Below are positions 18,516 to 27,376 of a stretch of 64,000 nucleotides of DNA, piece after piece. Below the pieces are notes generated by a model. It was not told where the DNA came from. It saw nothing but the letters and a program-made list of their open reading frames with translations, and did no database searches. Source of the DNA: a virus. The first letter of the stretch is position 1; each line of letters opens with the position of its first letter. The stretch lies in IMG/VR virus record IMGVR_UViG_3300035156_000206, positions 227,968-291,967 of that record; one strand, given 5' to 3'. Position numbers and translations under genes: made by a program.

Positions 18516-19553
18516 TTATGGACGAAAGTGGCGTGGTGGCATCTCTGCCAGCTGTTTGATGCGGTTCTTTTTGCTGGACGTAAATCCGAAGTCGCCTTCC
18601 GATTCTGATGATGAGGGGCTCTCAGTCATCATAGCACGCAGCTTCTGTGCCGCCCAATCGACATCACGCCGGAACACACGGGTCAGAATGATGAACTCGC
18701 GCAGGTGGGCAATCGAGAACCCTTCTGACAGGTTTACGTACTTTTCCACTTCCTCTGCTGTCAGCCCTGGCTCTTTGGCTTTCAGGTAAATTGCCCGCGC
18801 CGCTGATGTTGGCATACCAACCTTGATCACCGAATCGAAACGGGATGGACGGTCGATGAACCGACGATCCATTCGTTCAGGGTAGTTTGTGGTAGCAACA
18901 AAGATGATGTTGTCCACTTGGTTCTCCCCGTCCAGAATGGAAAGGTAGTTTGCTTCACCGTATGTTTGTACCAGTGCATCCATATCTTCCAACAGCGCCA
19001 CGATTTGGCGATGTGGTTCGATTTTTCGGATCAGCTTCAGGCACTCAGCGGCATAATGTGGATGACCAACCACAAATGCGATACCTTGCATTTTGTTGAT
19101 AACGATATCTACCAGCTGGGCAAGGGTAGACGTCTTTCCTGAACCAGGAGGACCCCACAGAAAAATACCACGCTTGTAGATCATCTTGCGGGCAATGAAT
19201 TCAGGCTTGAGGTCAGCAAACTCCTCAATCTCACGCAGTACCGATTCGGACGCGCTATCAGGGAGATGAATGAGGCCATCAGTGGCATTCTCTACCTTGG
19301 TCAGGTAGAATCCAGCAGCATCTGAGTGGCCCCCTGTATACATGCCACATTCGAGAGCTGGAGTAGAATCTTGCACACCCCAGTAAGTCTTACCACTTCG
19401 TGCCCAACGAGATGGGTTATTGGAGCTGGAAATATCAGACGAGTTGGTAGAGACAGGTGTCTCTGATACCGCCACACAGTCTCCGCTAGACGTTGGTTTG
19501 AGATCGGTACCAACTGTGGACATCAACTCACTGATTTCATCTACATTACTCAT
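18516..19553 (-). CDS. AAA+ ATPase
   Basis: 345 aa. Walker A is FLWGPPGSGKTSTL (about 150-163), Walker B is VALLEDMDAL (about 206-215), sensor 1 is FVATTNYPERMD (about 241-252), and arginine fingers lie in RRFIDRPSRFDSVI. A sensor-2 helical domain follows (LTAEEVEKYVNLSEGFSIAHLREF). The order and spacing match the classic AAA clade (FtsH/Bcs1-like core). The N-terminal 100 residues are Ser-rich and unique. Remodelling of a protein or nucleoprotein target is likely; the partner is unknown. Confidence 0.88.
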   Translation of the reverse strand: MSNVDEISELMSTVGTDLKPTSSGDCVAVSETPVSTNSSDISSSNNPSRWARSGKTYWGVQDSTPALECGMYTGGHSDAAGFYLTKVENATDGLIHLPDSASESVLREIEEFADLKPEFIARKMIYKRGIFLWGPPGSGKTSTLAQLVDIVINKMQGIAFVVGHPHYAAECLKLIRKIEPHRQIVALLEDMDALVQTYGEANYLSILDGENQVDNIIFVATTNYPERMDRRFIDRPSRFDSVIKVGMPTSAARAIYLKAKEPGLTAEEVEKYVNLSEGFSIAHLREFIILTRVFRRDVDWAAQKLRAMMTESPSSSESEGDFGFTSSKKNRIKQLAEMPPRHFRP

Positions 19554-19589
19554 TATTGCTCCAGGGTGTGTTGTGGAAAACTAAGGTGA

Positions 19590-19619
19590 ACTATATCTTT
19601 TTTCGTTGCTGGTGGACAA
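19590..19619 (-). promoter_or_regulatory. Promoter-like site after the AAA+ start
   Basis: -35 TTGTCC, 18-nt spacer, -10 TATAGT; drives the AAA+ gene. Confidence 0.6.
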
Positions 19620-19622
19620 CGA

Positions 19623-20171
19623 TTATTTCTTCGGATGTTTGGCTAATATGTCCTTCATGATGAAGTGGCTCATGATACGAGTCTCTATCATCTGCCTGTT
19701 AGGGTTATCAATCTTAGCCAATTTTGGATCCCCATCGTACGCCTCCCACCAAGCCTGCATCTCCTTCATCAGAGCAAGACCTTCAGATCGTTTGAAGTAC
19801 CCTGCTTGGTCCGTTAAATGCCAACTTGGTCTGTAGCCATCAATGGTTGGGTGACCACGAACGATTCCCTCAAAGGAACACCAATGAAATGTACCATCGG
19901 TATCTTCTGTGTATTCGTGAAGCATTGTCCGGACTTCTGTAGCATTCTCAGGTGTGTCTGGCTTATACATAGCATGGTAATCGTCAGCAGATGCATTCAT
20001 GTATTGCCCCGGCGCCCGATATGTTGCTAAACGGACGTCTACAAGTTGCCAACACCTGGTGCCTTCGTAAAGTTCCATTAGAGCTACTCTATCACTTTCC
20101 CATGGCTTCATATCTGGATTGACTAGGATTAGGGCAATCTGTCCCCGGCGCATTATGATTCTGGTTTTCAT
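19623..20171 (-). CDS. Protein of unknown function
   Basis: 182 aa from ATG 20171 (MKTRIIMRRGQIALIL). Trp/Tyr-rich, acidic; contains WHLTDQAGYFKRSEGLALMKEMQAWWEAY near the C-terminus. No family recognised. A terminator follows the next gene upstream, so transcription may come from a weak local start. Confidence 0.7.
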   Translation of the reverse strand: MKTRIIMRRGQIALILVNPDMKPWESDRVALMELYEGTRCWQLVDVRLATYRAPGQYMNASADDYHAMYKPDTPENATEVRTMLHEYTEDTDGTFHWCSFEGIVRGHPTIDGYRPSWHLTDQAGYFKRSEGLALMKEMQAWWEAYDGDPKLAKIDNPNRQMIETRIMSHFIMKDILAKHPKK

Positions 20172-20183
20172 TATTGTGCTCAC

Positions 20184-20208
20184 AAAAAAGGCGCACAAGG
20201 CGCCTTTT
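20184..20208 (-). terminator. Rho-independent terminator
   Basis: GGCGC/GCGCC stem with ACAAG loop and T run on the reverse strand. Confidence 0.8.
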
Positions 20209-20210
20209 GG

Positions 20211-20642
20211 TTACAGAGATGCCATCAGGCGTTCGACCTCAATCCGACGACGCTCATCTGGTGATAGTACCGTGTTGAGACGGTCTTCAAGTTCATCCAG
20301 TGCCTTCTTTTCTTCACGGATGGTAATACCAGCAAGGCGCTTCTTGCTGTCTTCTACCCACGAGTTGAATGTGTAGCCTTGATAGCTCTTCGGTGGATCC
20401 AGCTCCAACAGCATTGCAGCCTCTTCACGAGCCTTGCGCTGGATCATCAGATCAGCCACCACATCAAGTACTTGGCTAGCAGTGCTAGTGCCAAGGCTCA
20501 CAGGGGTGGTAGATCCCAGCAGACGGTAGCTGCAATTTGTAGTCCAGCTTTTTGCCAGCTGGGATTCCAATTCGGCTACTTTTGCCTTGCGTGCATTCAG
20601 TTTGTCGAATAGGGTACGAATTTGGTCGTCAAGTGTTGACAT
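20211..20642 (-). CDS. Coiled-coil protein
   Basis: 143 aa. Helical at both ends (DQIRTLFDKLNARKAKVAEL and REEKKALDELEDRLNTVLS) with a central Ser/Thr stretch. AAGGAG lies upstream of the ATG. Function unknown. Confidence 0.75.
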   Translation of the reverse strand: MSTLDDQIRTLFDKLNARKAKVAELESQLAKSWTTNCSYRLLGSTTPVSLGTSTASQVLDVVADLMIQRKAREEAAMLLELDPPKSYQGYTFNSWVEDSKKRLAGITIREEKKALDELEDRLNTVLSPDERRRIEVERLMASL

Positions 20643-20656
20643 ATTATTTCTCCTTG

Positions 20657-22003
20657 TTAGTAAATTTGTGTTTTGCTTACATGGCTATTCTGCAGAATTG
20701 CATACAGATCACCGAAGTTGTGTGCCCGCGCTACGGCAATTAACCTTTCCAGGCCATGGAGAATATCCTCGGTTAGTGGAGCAGCGCCATGGTGCATTGG
20801 TACCCAGCCCACCAGAGCTTCTGTGAAGTCATTATGCACACCATTGATTCGCTCAGCAACACCAGGGGTGCGCTCATTGAAGTCTTCCAATACCAATTTG
20901 GGCTGATTGCGACCGTAGTAGCCAGTTGCACCGGGATTGCTGAACCGCACCCGACGTTCAGCAGGATCATACACTGCCACACGAGAATACGTGACCGAAT
21001 ATTTTGGTGGTTGTGGGCCCGGGGCGTAGTGCGACGATGGGTGTAGATCAATCTCCACACAGATCTCGATGAAGCGCGTCTCGTCGAATTGGATCCAATG
21101 GTTGCCCTTGACTGAGTGGTCAATCCCGTTGCTGCAGGCATAATATCCCAGGTTTTGAGTGTATGAATCATGATCCTTGTAGTGCTTGAGGAAATCATCA
21201 TTGCGCACATCAGGGAAATTATTGGGCACCAGTTTGACACCGATCATTGGTTGTGACGAGTACAGCTTGTAGAAGGTGTCCATGAGCTCAGCGTACTGAG
21301 GATGGCACTCTTCGCTCACCACTTGAGCCAGGTACTGGGTTGGCGACTTGAATTCCACTGCACCAGTTTCGGGGTTGATGAAGACGTGTTGCGGCTTCTT
21401 ATCTACCTGGGTGCTTGTTAGACTACTACCCCAATTTTCAGCACGTTCGCTCACCATGTCGTACGTAGGAAAGCGACCCAAATACACCACTTGTTTGCGG
21501 TCAGTTTTGATCTCGTAGGTGTACCCAATGCCCAGTTCTTTAGCACCAACCTTCATTCCTTGCTTGTCAGTGTGTGTTACGGATTCTTGGTATTCCACGG
21601 AGTTCGTAGGCAACAATACCAAGTCGGCGCCATGCCAAGCATATACGCACGGCTCGACGATATCACGCTTTGACACATCTGAGTGCATCAGGATGCCAAT
21701 AAGGTTGTCGACCTCAATTTCCATCTCGAAGTTGCGTGGATCCCAGACGCGAATCTTGGACCGACCACTACCCCAATGGCCATCGCGTTGGATACCCTTG
21801 TTGAATGTGAAGTTTGGTTGTGGCGTGTTGTCGAAAGTCTCGACCTCGATATTCTTATCGCGCCAGTTTTCCCAGGACGTTTGCTTACGCAGTTTGCCCT
21901 TGTGATCCGTGTAGATGACGTACGCCAGCTTTCCTGTGAATGTATCGGGGCGTGATACGTACCCTACGGTAATTGTTTTTGGTATATAGAGATCTGTTTT
22001 CAT
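20657..22003 (-). CDS. Large conserved phage protein of unknown function
   Basis: 448 aa from ATG 22003 (MKTDLYIPKTITVGYVSR). The N-terminal block TGKLAYVIYTDHKGKLRKQ, then SWENWRD and V-Y-A-W-H-G-A-D-L-V-L-L-P-T-N-S-V-E-Y-Q, recurs in many large phages in my memory, always unnamed. Beta-rich, no catalytic motif seen. Followed by no close gene; own promoter at 22043-22071. Confidence 0.8.
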   Translation of the reverse strand: MKTDLYIPKTITVGYVSRPDTFTGKLAYVIYTDHKGKLRKQTSWENWRDKNIEVETFDNTPQPNFTFNKGIQRDGHWGSGRSKIRVWDPRNFEMEIEVDNLIGILMHSDVSKRDIVEPCVYAWHGADLVLLPTNSVEYQESVTHTDKQGMKVGAKELGIGYTYEIKTDRKQVVYLGRFPTYDMVSERAENWGSSLTSTQVDKKPQHVFINPETGAVEFKSPTQYLAQVVSEECHPQYAELMDTFYKLYSSQPMIGVKLVPNNFPDVRNDDFLKHYKDHDSYTQNLGYYACSNGIDHSVKGNHWIQFDETRFIEICVEIDLHPSSHYAPGPQPPKYSVTYSRVAVYDPAERRVRFSNPGATGYYGRNQPKLVLEDFNERTPGVAERINGVHNDFTEALVGWVPMHHGAAPLTEDILHGLERLIAVARAHNFGDLYAILQNSHVSKTQIY

Positions 22004-22042
22004 TCGGCCAATATGATGGGGAGTTAGTAAAAACCAAACACC

Positions 22043-22071
22043 ATCATAATGGATCAAGTCTAGATAGTCAA
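22043..22071 (-). promoter_or_regulatory. Sigma-70 promoter
   Basis: -35 TTGACT, 17-nt spacer, -10 TATGAT. Confidence 0.75.
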
Positions 22072-22085
22072 CAACTATTTTGCAA

Positions 22086-22109
22086 AAGAAAAGGAGCCGA
22101 AGCTCCCTT
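22086..22109 (-). terminator. Rho-independent terminator
   Basis: GGGAGC/GCTCC stem with TTCG-type loop, then TTTTCTTTT on the reverse strand. Confidence 0.75.
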
Positions 22110-22317
22110 ATTTGACGGGCTTTCGATCAATCTCGGTGATTTGAGAGTGATGTGCCCATAATATTTCACGCCATCCACCAGGCTCCTGAAATTCTACGCC
22201 TGCTTGGTCAATTTTGACAAATGTGCCGTCGATGAATTCTGGGCTGATCCTGCCCTCTACCCGAATCCTGACGGCACAATTTGGTGTCAGTTTGACTTTA
22301 AGTGCCTTCGGGAACAT
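22108..22317 (-). CDS. Small beta-rich protein of unknown function
   Basis: 69 aa from ATG 22317; a GTG at 22320 is also possible. Alternating strands (ALKVKLTPNCAVRIRVEGR). It overlaps the end of the gene before it by 20 nt. Confidence 0.65.
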   Translation of the reverse strand: MFPKALKVKLTPNCAVRIRVEGRISPEFIDGTFVKIDQAGVEFQEPGGWREILWAHHSQITEIDRKPVK

Positions 22318-22654
22318 CACGTGGCTTTGGCTCTGGGAACTGTTCTCGGCGATCGTACCATTCTTTGGTAAATTTCTTACTCTTTGACCGCATGGTATCG
22401 CTGTCGTAGAAGTACTTCAGCCTGCGGTCCCAGATAACGCGGTCTGGGATTGGCAGAGAACCCTTGACGTTCTTGAGGTGTTCCTGCAATGCATCGTACA
22501 GCATCTTGTCGAGGCCGCGCAACATTAAGGCCAGCATTTGTACGGTGTCGCCCACATTCATGTTGCGATCCCGCATCATCTGCATCAATTCGCCACTGAT
22601 TTCGGCCATCTCATCTGGCGTTTTGTTTGGCGGCCTGGTATGTTCATTATCCAT
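22298..22654 (-). CDS. Helical protein of unknown function
   Basis: 118 aa, Met-rich helices (EMAEISGELMQMMRDRNMNVGD), basic C-terminal half. AGGAG upstream. No family recognised. Confidence 0.7.
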   Translation of the reverse strand: MDNEHTRPPNKTPDEMAEISGELMQMMRDRNMNVGDTVQMLALMLRGLDKMLYDALQEHLKNVKGSLPIPDRVIWDRRLKYFYDSDTMRSKSKKFTKEWYDRREQFPEPKPRDVPEGT

Positions 22655-22666
22655 GGCTATCTCCTG

Positions 22667-22852
22667 TTAGGTTTGTCGCAACTTAGTTTGAACCCACTTC
22701 CAGTAATTAGGCTCCATGGTCTCACACTCTACAATGGAGGTGACCCAGGCTTGTCTTGTGAAAACTGGGTGAGTATCGATATACTTGTCTTCCAGTTGAT
22801 CAATGGTCAACGTTTTGTCTTCTTTTGTGATCTGGGCATAATCCGCTGACAT
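22667..22852 (-). CDS. Small acidic protein of unknown function
   Basis: 61 aa, TLTIDQLEDKYIDTHPVFTRQAWVTSI; one Cys. AAGGTG precedes the ATG. Follows the 22870 gene closely. Confidence 0.65.
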   Translation of the reverse strand: MSADYAQITKEDKTLTIDQLEDKYIDTHPVFTRQAWVTSIVECETMEPNYWKWVQTKLRQT

Positions 22853-22869
22853 TGCTCACACCTTATAAA

Positions 22870-23484
22870 TTATTGGTACGACCGATCCATATCGCAATGG
22901 CAATAGTCGCAAACTACCTTGCCGTCAATGATGTTGCAATTGCCAGCAACACCACCACGAGCCCCTTTGCAGATCGAACAGTTATCGGCCGCCCGGTACA
23001 GAATTGTCTTAGCCTTGTGGCCGTAGAAACCATCCGTGATAATCTCGACGTCGTCAATCAACACTTGAAATGCTGCAACTTGCAGTACCAAATCCTTTGG
23101 AATCTGGGCAAGCACTTCCGGGATGGTAGGCTTGAAGAACATATGATACCCACAGGTATGATACGTCTCAATTTCAGCAAGTACGTGGAACCGGGACATA
23201 TCCGCCTTTTCCGTAATGACTGGGTCCCACCGGAATGCTGTGTTGCGAAGGTTGTCGGGCAATGCAATGAATGCCTGTTCGCCACTGTCGCCCTTAAAAC
23301 ATACCAAGGGTTTAATGTAGGTCAACATTTCAGCAATCTCTTCATCACTGATTACCAGCTTTGCCTTGATGCTAGCTTCTTTTTCAGCCTTGGCAGCTTG
23401 GTCAGCAGCAAAACGCTCGAGCGTCTCATGTTGCCGCTTTACTTCCCACGCGCCATCATACTTTGGGTCTGTGTAATCGATCAC
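22870..23484 (-). CDS. Protein with C-terminal zinc ribbon
   Basis: 204 aa. Start GTG 23484 is preferred over GTG 23490: it gives a GTGA overlap and AGAGGAG lies 6 nt upstream. The N-terminal half is a charged helix. The end has NCSICKGARGG...VVCDYCHCDMD, a CxxC/CxxC zinc site. Function unknown. Confidence 0.75.
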   Translation of the reverse strand: MIDYTDPKYDGAWEVKRQHETLERFAADQAAKAEKEASIKAKLVISDEEIAEMLTYIKPLVCFKGDSGEQAFIALPDNLRNTAFRWDPVITEKADMSRFHVLAEIETYHTCGYHMFFKPTIPEVLAQIPKDLVLQVAAFQVLIDDVEIITDGFYGHKAKTILYRAADNCSICKGARGGVAGNCNIIDGKVVCDYCHCDMDRSYQ

Positions 23485-24074
23485 GTGCACTCCTCTGGTT
23501 CAGATACTTTAACAACCTTCTCTTTTACTTTACGCGGTTTCGTTTTGCGCGTTTCCTTCAGGTAGTCCCCAAACGGAATGATGCGGATGTTGGCATTGCT
23601 GATTGCTACGTCCTTATCCTTCTGAACGAGCACAAACATCCCGTCTGGATTGCGCTTGTGTTGGCCCCACTTGCCAGAATCTTTCCAGGCAGTCCACCAT
23701 TCCCACAAGCTCAATTCAAAAGCAACGTCAGGGTACAAGTTCTGGAAGTTGTTCTTGAACGTGTGGAATGCCGCGAGAGGAGTCTTCTTGTAGTCCTCGT
23801 CGAAGGCGCGCAGTTCATCCCACTGCTCTTTAGTGCACCCGTACTTGTCGCACATAACGGGAGCCATATCTACGATACCGTCATCGCGGATTGCAACTTG
23901 AGCTGCTTTGCCACCATCTTTGCGGCCCAACCCATTCTTCTTCAAGATGCGGTGAACCCCTTGGTATGAAATATTCCCAAGCTCGAGGCTGATCTCTGTC
24001 ACCGTAGCAGGTTCCTTTCCAGGAATCAAACCACGGAACCGATCGCAAATGTATTGTTCGTCTTGCTTAGCCAT
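23481..24074 (-). CDS. HTH protein with a phage W-W-SGKW domain
   Basis: 197 aa. N-terminal helix-turn-helix candidate TVTEISLELGNISYQGVHRILKKNGL (about 24-49). C-terminal domain LSLWEWWTAWKDSGKWGQHKR...ISNANIRIIPFGDYLKE matches a short DNA-binding-type domain frequent in phage HNH and regulatory proteins. Probably binds DNA; basic tail. Overlaps the next gene by GTGA. Confidence 0.72.
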   Translation of the reverse strand: MAKQDEQYICDRFRGLIPGKEPATVTEISLELGNISYQGVHRILKKNGLGRKDGGKAAQVAIRDDGIVDMAPVMCDKYGCTKEQWDELRAFDEDYKKTPLAAFHTFKNNFQNLYPDVAFELSLWEWWTAWKDSGKWGQHKRNPDGMFVLVQKDKDVAISNANIRIIPFGDYLKETRKTKPRKVKEKVVKVSEPEECT

Positions 24075-24077
24075 CTA

Positions 24078-24392
24078 TTACCTTTTCCTGGAATTCTCTT
24101 GCGCCAATACTTGGCTCGCTACGATATTGAACCGTTCTTCTTCGGTCATGGCAGTGCACATGGACATCAAGATATTAAACTCAACATCACATGGCATCAT
24201 TACCTGTCGTTCTGGACCATCGCCACTTCTTGCTGTGGCAAGCGTAACCAGCACGTCCCAATCGGCATGATACACACCAGATGGGGCTATTATATCGTCA
24301 CCCGCTTTAATTAAGCGGAACGTACGACCTTTCAGCTCCACAGGAAAACCAGATGCCAATGCCCGCAAAAAGATTTCTGAATTGGTACGCAT
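24078..24392 (-). CDS. Small protein of unknown function
   Basis: 104 aa; ATG 24392 or GTG 24395. Contains GRTFRLIKAGDDIIAPSGVYHADWDVL, beta-rich, then a helical end. Overlaps the SWIM protein stop. Confidence 0.68.
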   Translation of the reverse strand: MRTNSEIFLRALASGFPVELKGRTFRLIKAGDDIIAPSGVYHADWDVLVTLATARSGDGPERQVMMPCDVEFNILMSMCTAMTEEERFNIVASQVLAQENSRKR

Positions 24393-24805
24393 CACTTCTT
24401 CATCCCCGCAAACACACCATCAATGTGGCTGCACTTGCGACGATATCCAAAGCCCGAACAAGTGCAACTGCCATGGCCTTTGGAATCAATTGTCACGGTG
24501 TAATCTGCACCCTTTGACCCTTTTACAGGAAAGGTAAGCAATGTTGCCTGAGGAGCAGAATGAGTCTTCTGTACCTTCTTGCCGTTCGCTCCAATAACGT
24601 GCCGCAGACTTATCACACGAACAGGCATCTGGTCATTTCCTGACATGCGAAATGATTCAGGTGGATCGTAAGGTGCACCTGGAAGAACCGTCCCTGAGTA
24701 GGTAATAGTGTCATTGCCGGGAAACATGCGACGGTCGACTGCAGAACTGTTTCTCAATTCCACAGTGATCTCTTCTCCCACTCTTGCTACAAATTGTTCA
24801 GCCAT
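24392..24805 (-). CDS. SWIM-type zinc finger protein
   Basis: 137 aa. The C-terminal segment YTVTIDSKGHGSCTCSGF...CSHI has the CxC-x(n)-CxH spacing of SWIM fingers, which mediate DNA or protein binding. A beta-rich first half precedes it. Promoter at 24832-24860. Confidence 0.78.
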   Translation of the reverse strand: MAEQFVARVGEEITVELRNSSAVDRRMFPGNDTITYSGTVLPGAPYDPPESFRMSGNDQMPVRVISLRHVIGANGKKVQKTHSAPQATLLTFPVKGSKGADYTVTIDSKGHGSCTCSGFGYRRKCSHIDGVFAGMKK

Positions 24806-24831
24806 GATAATCTTCCCGAAGCGTTTCCACT

Positions 24832-24860
24832 ATTATAACGTAAAAATCTAGACTTGTCAA
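24832..24860 (-). promoter_or_regulatory. Consensus sigma-70 promoter
   Basis: -35 TTGACA, 17-nt spacer, -10 TATAAT. Confidence 0.9.
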
Positions 24861-24870
24861 CGAAGATTGA

Positions 24871-25503
24871 TCAGATATCTAAATCGTACATCGAAGCGCC
24901 TAGGGCTGCTAGAGCTGCCTTTCCAATGGGCGTTGGCCCGTTTCGCTTAGCAGCCGCTTCCCGAGCAGCGTGACCACGAGCTTTGATCCGTGCAAGTAGG
25001 TCTTCCGCATCTGCAGTGCGTTTGTCTTGGACTAGAGGCTCATCTTCGTCTTCTCCCAACCAATCGCGGCAGGCTTTGGCGGCCATCTTGGGTGTGGGTA
25101 AATGCCCATCTTCGTCTTCTTCCACATCGTCGTCACGGTTAATGCGGATGATAGCTGGGAACTGGATTGTGATTTCCATGAATAGCCGTTGGTTGGAGAA
25201 AGTACTCTTATTATACACCAGGTCTGCTGTTACCTTGATAGGGAGCGTGTCCATTAGTAATGCTAGCTGGGTGTTTTCTTCCTTCGGTACCCAACCAAGC
25301 AGACGACCCGACCAGCGGTCTACAACCTGGATGGCGTTCTTGTCGTATTTGTTCGTTGGGTCACGCACTAGGTCAAATGTGACCATTCCTTCATCTTTGG
25401 AGCGTCGCGCCCGAAGCCGTTCGTACCCATCGATGTTATTTTTGTAGTGGTGGTACACCCCAGCAATCCGGTGCTGTGTCCATTTGACGCTAACGTAGTT
25501 CAT
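24871..25503 (-). CDS. HIRAN-domain protein
   Basis: 210 aa. HIRAN core at about 8-105: GMVTFDLVRDPTNKYDKNAIQV, then GRLLGWVPKEENTQLALLMD. HIRAN domains bind 3' ends of single-stranded DNA at stalled forks. The C-terminal half is acidic, then Ala/Arg-rich. Possible role in replication or repair. Confidence 0.8.
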   Translation of the reverse strand: MNYVSVKWTQHRIAGVYHHYKNNIDGYERLRARRSKDEGMVTFDLVRDPTNKYDKNAIQVVDRWSGRLLGWVPKEENTQLALLMDTLPIKVTADLVYNKSTFSNQRLFMEITIQFPAIIRINRDDDVEEDEDGHLPTPKMAAKACRDWLGEDEDEPLVQDKRTADAEDLLARIKARGHAAREAAAKRNGPTPIGKAALAALGASMYDLDI

Positions 25504-25511
25504 GGTGATCC

Positions 25512-25937
25512 TTATACGAGGAAGGCTAACAGTGGACCGACCAGGTCGGTATTGAATTTTGCGAAGGTTTTCTTGGTCAGTTCTGAGAACGGAACATAAC
25601 CAACCCAGATGCCTGGTTCATTCTCACGAACGCCGTCACTGTACTGGGCAGCTATTGAGATCAGTTCTGCACGGTCGGTAACCACGAAGACACTGACAGC
25701 CCAGCCTTCTTCATCAATGAAGGTACCGAGGTATTCTGGTTTAGAACGGAGGTGATGGTTGGTTTCTTCTGCAAACTCGCGCATTGCAGCAGCCTGAGTA
25801 TCTTCTCCCAGGTCTTGTTTACCACCAATGATGCCCCAATCGTCGTAGGTGCCACGACGAGTTGCTGCGAGAATGCGACCATTCTGGGGGTGAATGGCAA
25901 TGACGCAAGAGGCTAGTTTTGTGCTGTCGATTTTCAT
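25512..25937 (-). CDS. NUDIX hydrolase
   Basis: 141 aa. Nudix box GGKQDLGEDTQAAAMREF and AEET gives G-x5-E-x7-R-E-x2-E-E with only the final residues altered. NUDIX enzymes hydrolyse nucleoside diphosphates linked to another group (substrate not readable here). ATG 25937 chosen because the longer frame covers the promoter. Confidence 0.87.
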   Translation of the reverse strand: MKIDSTKLASCVIAIHPQNGRILAATRRGTYDDWGIIGGKQDLGEDTQAAAMREFAEETNHHLRSKPEYLGTFIDEEGWAVSVFVVTDRAELISIAAQYSDGVRENEPGIWVGYVPFSELTKKTFAKFNTDLVGPLLAFLV

Positions 25938-25964
25938 ATTGTGTCTCTGGAAGTGGATGAGAAC

Positions 25965-25993
25965 ACAATACTGGACTTGAACAAACAAGTCAA
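25965..25993 (-). promoter_or_regulatory. Sigma-70 promoter for the NUDIX gene
   Basis: -35 TTGACT, 17-nt spacer, -10 TATTGT. Confidence 0.65.
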
Positions 25994-26002
25994 CAAAAAG
26001 AA

Positions 26003-26024
26003 AGGAGACCTAGGTCTCCCATTT
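26003..26024 (-). terminator. Rho-independent terminator after thioredoxin
   Basis: GGAGACC/GGTCTCC stem with a 2-nt top and TTTCTTTTT on the reverse strand. Confidence 0.75.
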
Positions 26025-26351
26025 TTAGAACGCTACGGTGTTGTCCAATGTATGCAGCGCTTTTGATAGACGCTCCTTATTGGCACCGGCTTCTCGGAAC
26101 GATTCTGCTCCATTGAAGAAGCCAATTAAGGCTGGAATGCCTCGCACTCCGTACTTTGCCGGAGCATCCGCTACTGCTTGGACGTCGATCTTGGCAAATG
26201 AGACACCTGGGAAATCGATGCTCAGTGCCTCGAAGATTGGTGCAACTGCTTTGCAAGGGCCACACCATGGTGCCCACAGATCGATAATTGCCTTCTCGTT
26301 GTTGGCAATGAAAGCCTCCATTGCTTCTACTGAATCTAATACTTCTACCAT
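26025..26351 (-). CDS. Thioredoxin
   Basis: 108 aa, full length for the family. Active site WAPWCGPCK (about 26-34), cis-Pro in VRGIPALIGF (about 70-79). It reduces disulfides; phage versions serve ribonucleotide reductase or the polymerase. Confidence 0.92.
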   Translation of the reverse strand: MVEVLDSVEAMEAFIANNEKAIIDLWAPWCGPCKAVAPIFEALSIDFPGVSFAKIDVQAVADAPAKYGVRGIPALIGFFNGAESFREAGANKERLSKALHTLDNTVAF

Positions 26352-26360
26352 TGTTCTTCC

Positions 26361-26480
26361 TTATTTTAAAAGTTCTGGGACCCAGAAGGCGCCCAGGACG
26401 ACTGCGATGATGATAGCTTGGAGGACCCAAGCCTTGGCGTCTGCTGATTGTAGCTTCAACCGGTCGGTAATGTACCGCAT
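26361..26480 (-). CDS. Single-span membrane microprotein
   Basis: 39 aa from ATG 26480, chosen for GGGAG 5 nt upstream. Amphipathic start, then VLQAIIIAVVLGAFWVPELL as one span. Directly upstream of thioredoxin. Confidence 0.65.
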   Translation of the reverse strand: MRYITDRLKLQSADAKAWVLQAIIIAVVLGAFWVPELLK

Positions 26481-26562
26481 TTGTTCTCCCATTTCATAAA
26501 TAATGTACTGAATCAGATACAGCTTACGAGCATCCTCACCAAAGCACAACAGCTTTTGGTGC

Positions 26563-26568
26563 TAAATA
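26563..26568 (+). promoter_or_regulatory. T4-like late promoter box
   Basis: GCTAAATACTGATA, with TAAATA about 29 bp before the ATG of the forward gene. Confidence 0.5.
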
Positions 26569-26596
26569 CTGATAACAATGGGATAGGACACTATTT

Positions 26597-26971
26597 ATGC
26601 GCTTTACAGAATACCTTACAGAGCATGTTATGCTCGCACAAACAGTTGAGATGGCAGAGTTGCCTATCGTCGAAGAGGTTCGCCGTCAGGTGGGATCGTA
26701 CATGCAGTTCACAGGCAACACTGTGAAACGGAACATGGATCGCCTACTTTTGAAAACAGCTAGGGAATTACAGGAGTGGGCTGAACATATCAGACCGTTT
26801 GCAGAGAAGAATGGGTATCGTACCCAGGTGCTTGACAAGATCTTGGCAGACCCACAGAAGGCAGCTAAAGCTCTAATTCGGAAGTACGTGATGGATCACG
26901 TAGGTAGTACAGGTGCTGACATTCCTGCTCTTGATGACAAGGTAATGCCAGCTGCTCCCCCAGCGCTATAA
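26597..26971 (+). CDS. Forward-strand helical protein, probably late
   Basis: 124 aa, MRFTEYLTEHVMLAQT, helical throughout, Pro/Ala tail. One of only two isolated forward genes in the reverse-strand half; it shares start style (FTEYLTE versus LNDLLTE) and late box with 45925. Its stop overlaps the end of the converging gene by 6 nt. Possibly a minor virion protein (inference). Confidence 0.72.
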   Translation: MRFTEYLTEHVMLAQTVEMAELPIVEEVRRQVGSYMQFTGNTVKRNMDRLLLKTARELQEWAEHIRPFAEKNGYRTQVLDKILADPQKAAKALIRKYVMDHVGSTGADIPALDDKVMPAAPPAL

Positions 26972-27376
26972 TTTACTTACCAGACCAGCAAGCAAGGGAC
27001 TAGGCTTACAAGCTTTGGTCCTTTTCCTTTTGTGGGCTGGCACTTTCCAATCGGCCTTCTTGGGCTGCCAGTCCGTCACCAAGTCATTTTTCCAGAAAGT
27101 GTACTCCGGCTGTGGACGAAGTACAAATGTGTTATTGCCCCATCCTGAATTGGCCTTGTAGATGTCAAGAGCCAACTTGTCCCGAAGTTGGACCATAATG
27201 TCATCGCCCTCATGGCACATCATGATACGAGCACCAGGGTCTTTAATCAGCATTTGTTGAAGCAATGCGATTTGCAGTCCCATTTTGCCAGACCTTGCAG
27301 CCCTATATCCCATCAGAGTTCCATCGAGCAAGATGGTTCGAGGAATGTTGATGTGGATTGGTGTAGTACGACTCAT
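26966..27376 (-). CDS. Protein of unknown function
   Basis: 136 aa. Starts TTPIHINIPRTILLDGTLMGYRAARSG, basic C-terminus (AHKRKRTKACK). Converges with the forward gene. No family recognised. Confidence 0.68.
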   Translation of the reverse strand: MSRTTPIHINIPRTILLDGTLMGYRAARSGKMGLQIALLQQMLIKDPGARIMMCHEGDDIMVQLRDKLALDIYKANSGWGNNTFVLRPQPEYTFWKNDLVTDWQPKKADWKVPAHKRKRTKACKPSPLLAGLVSKL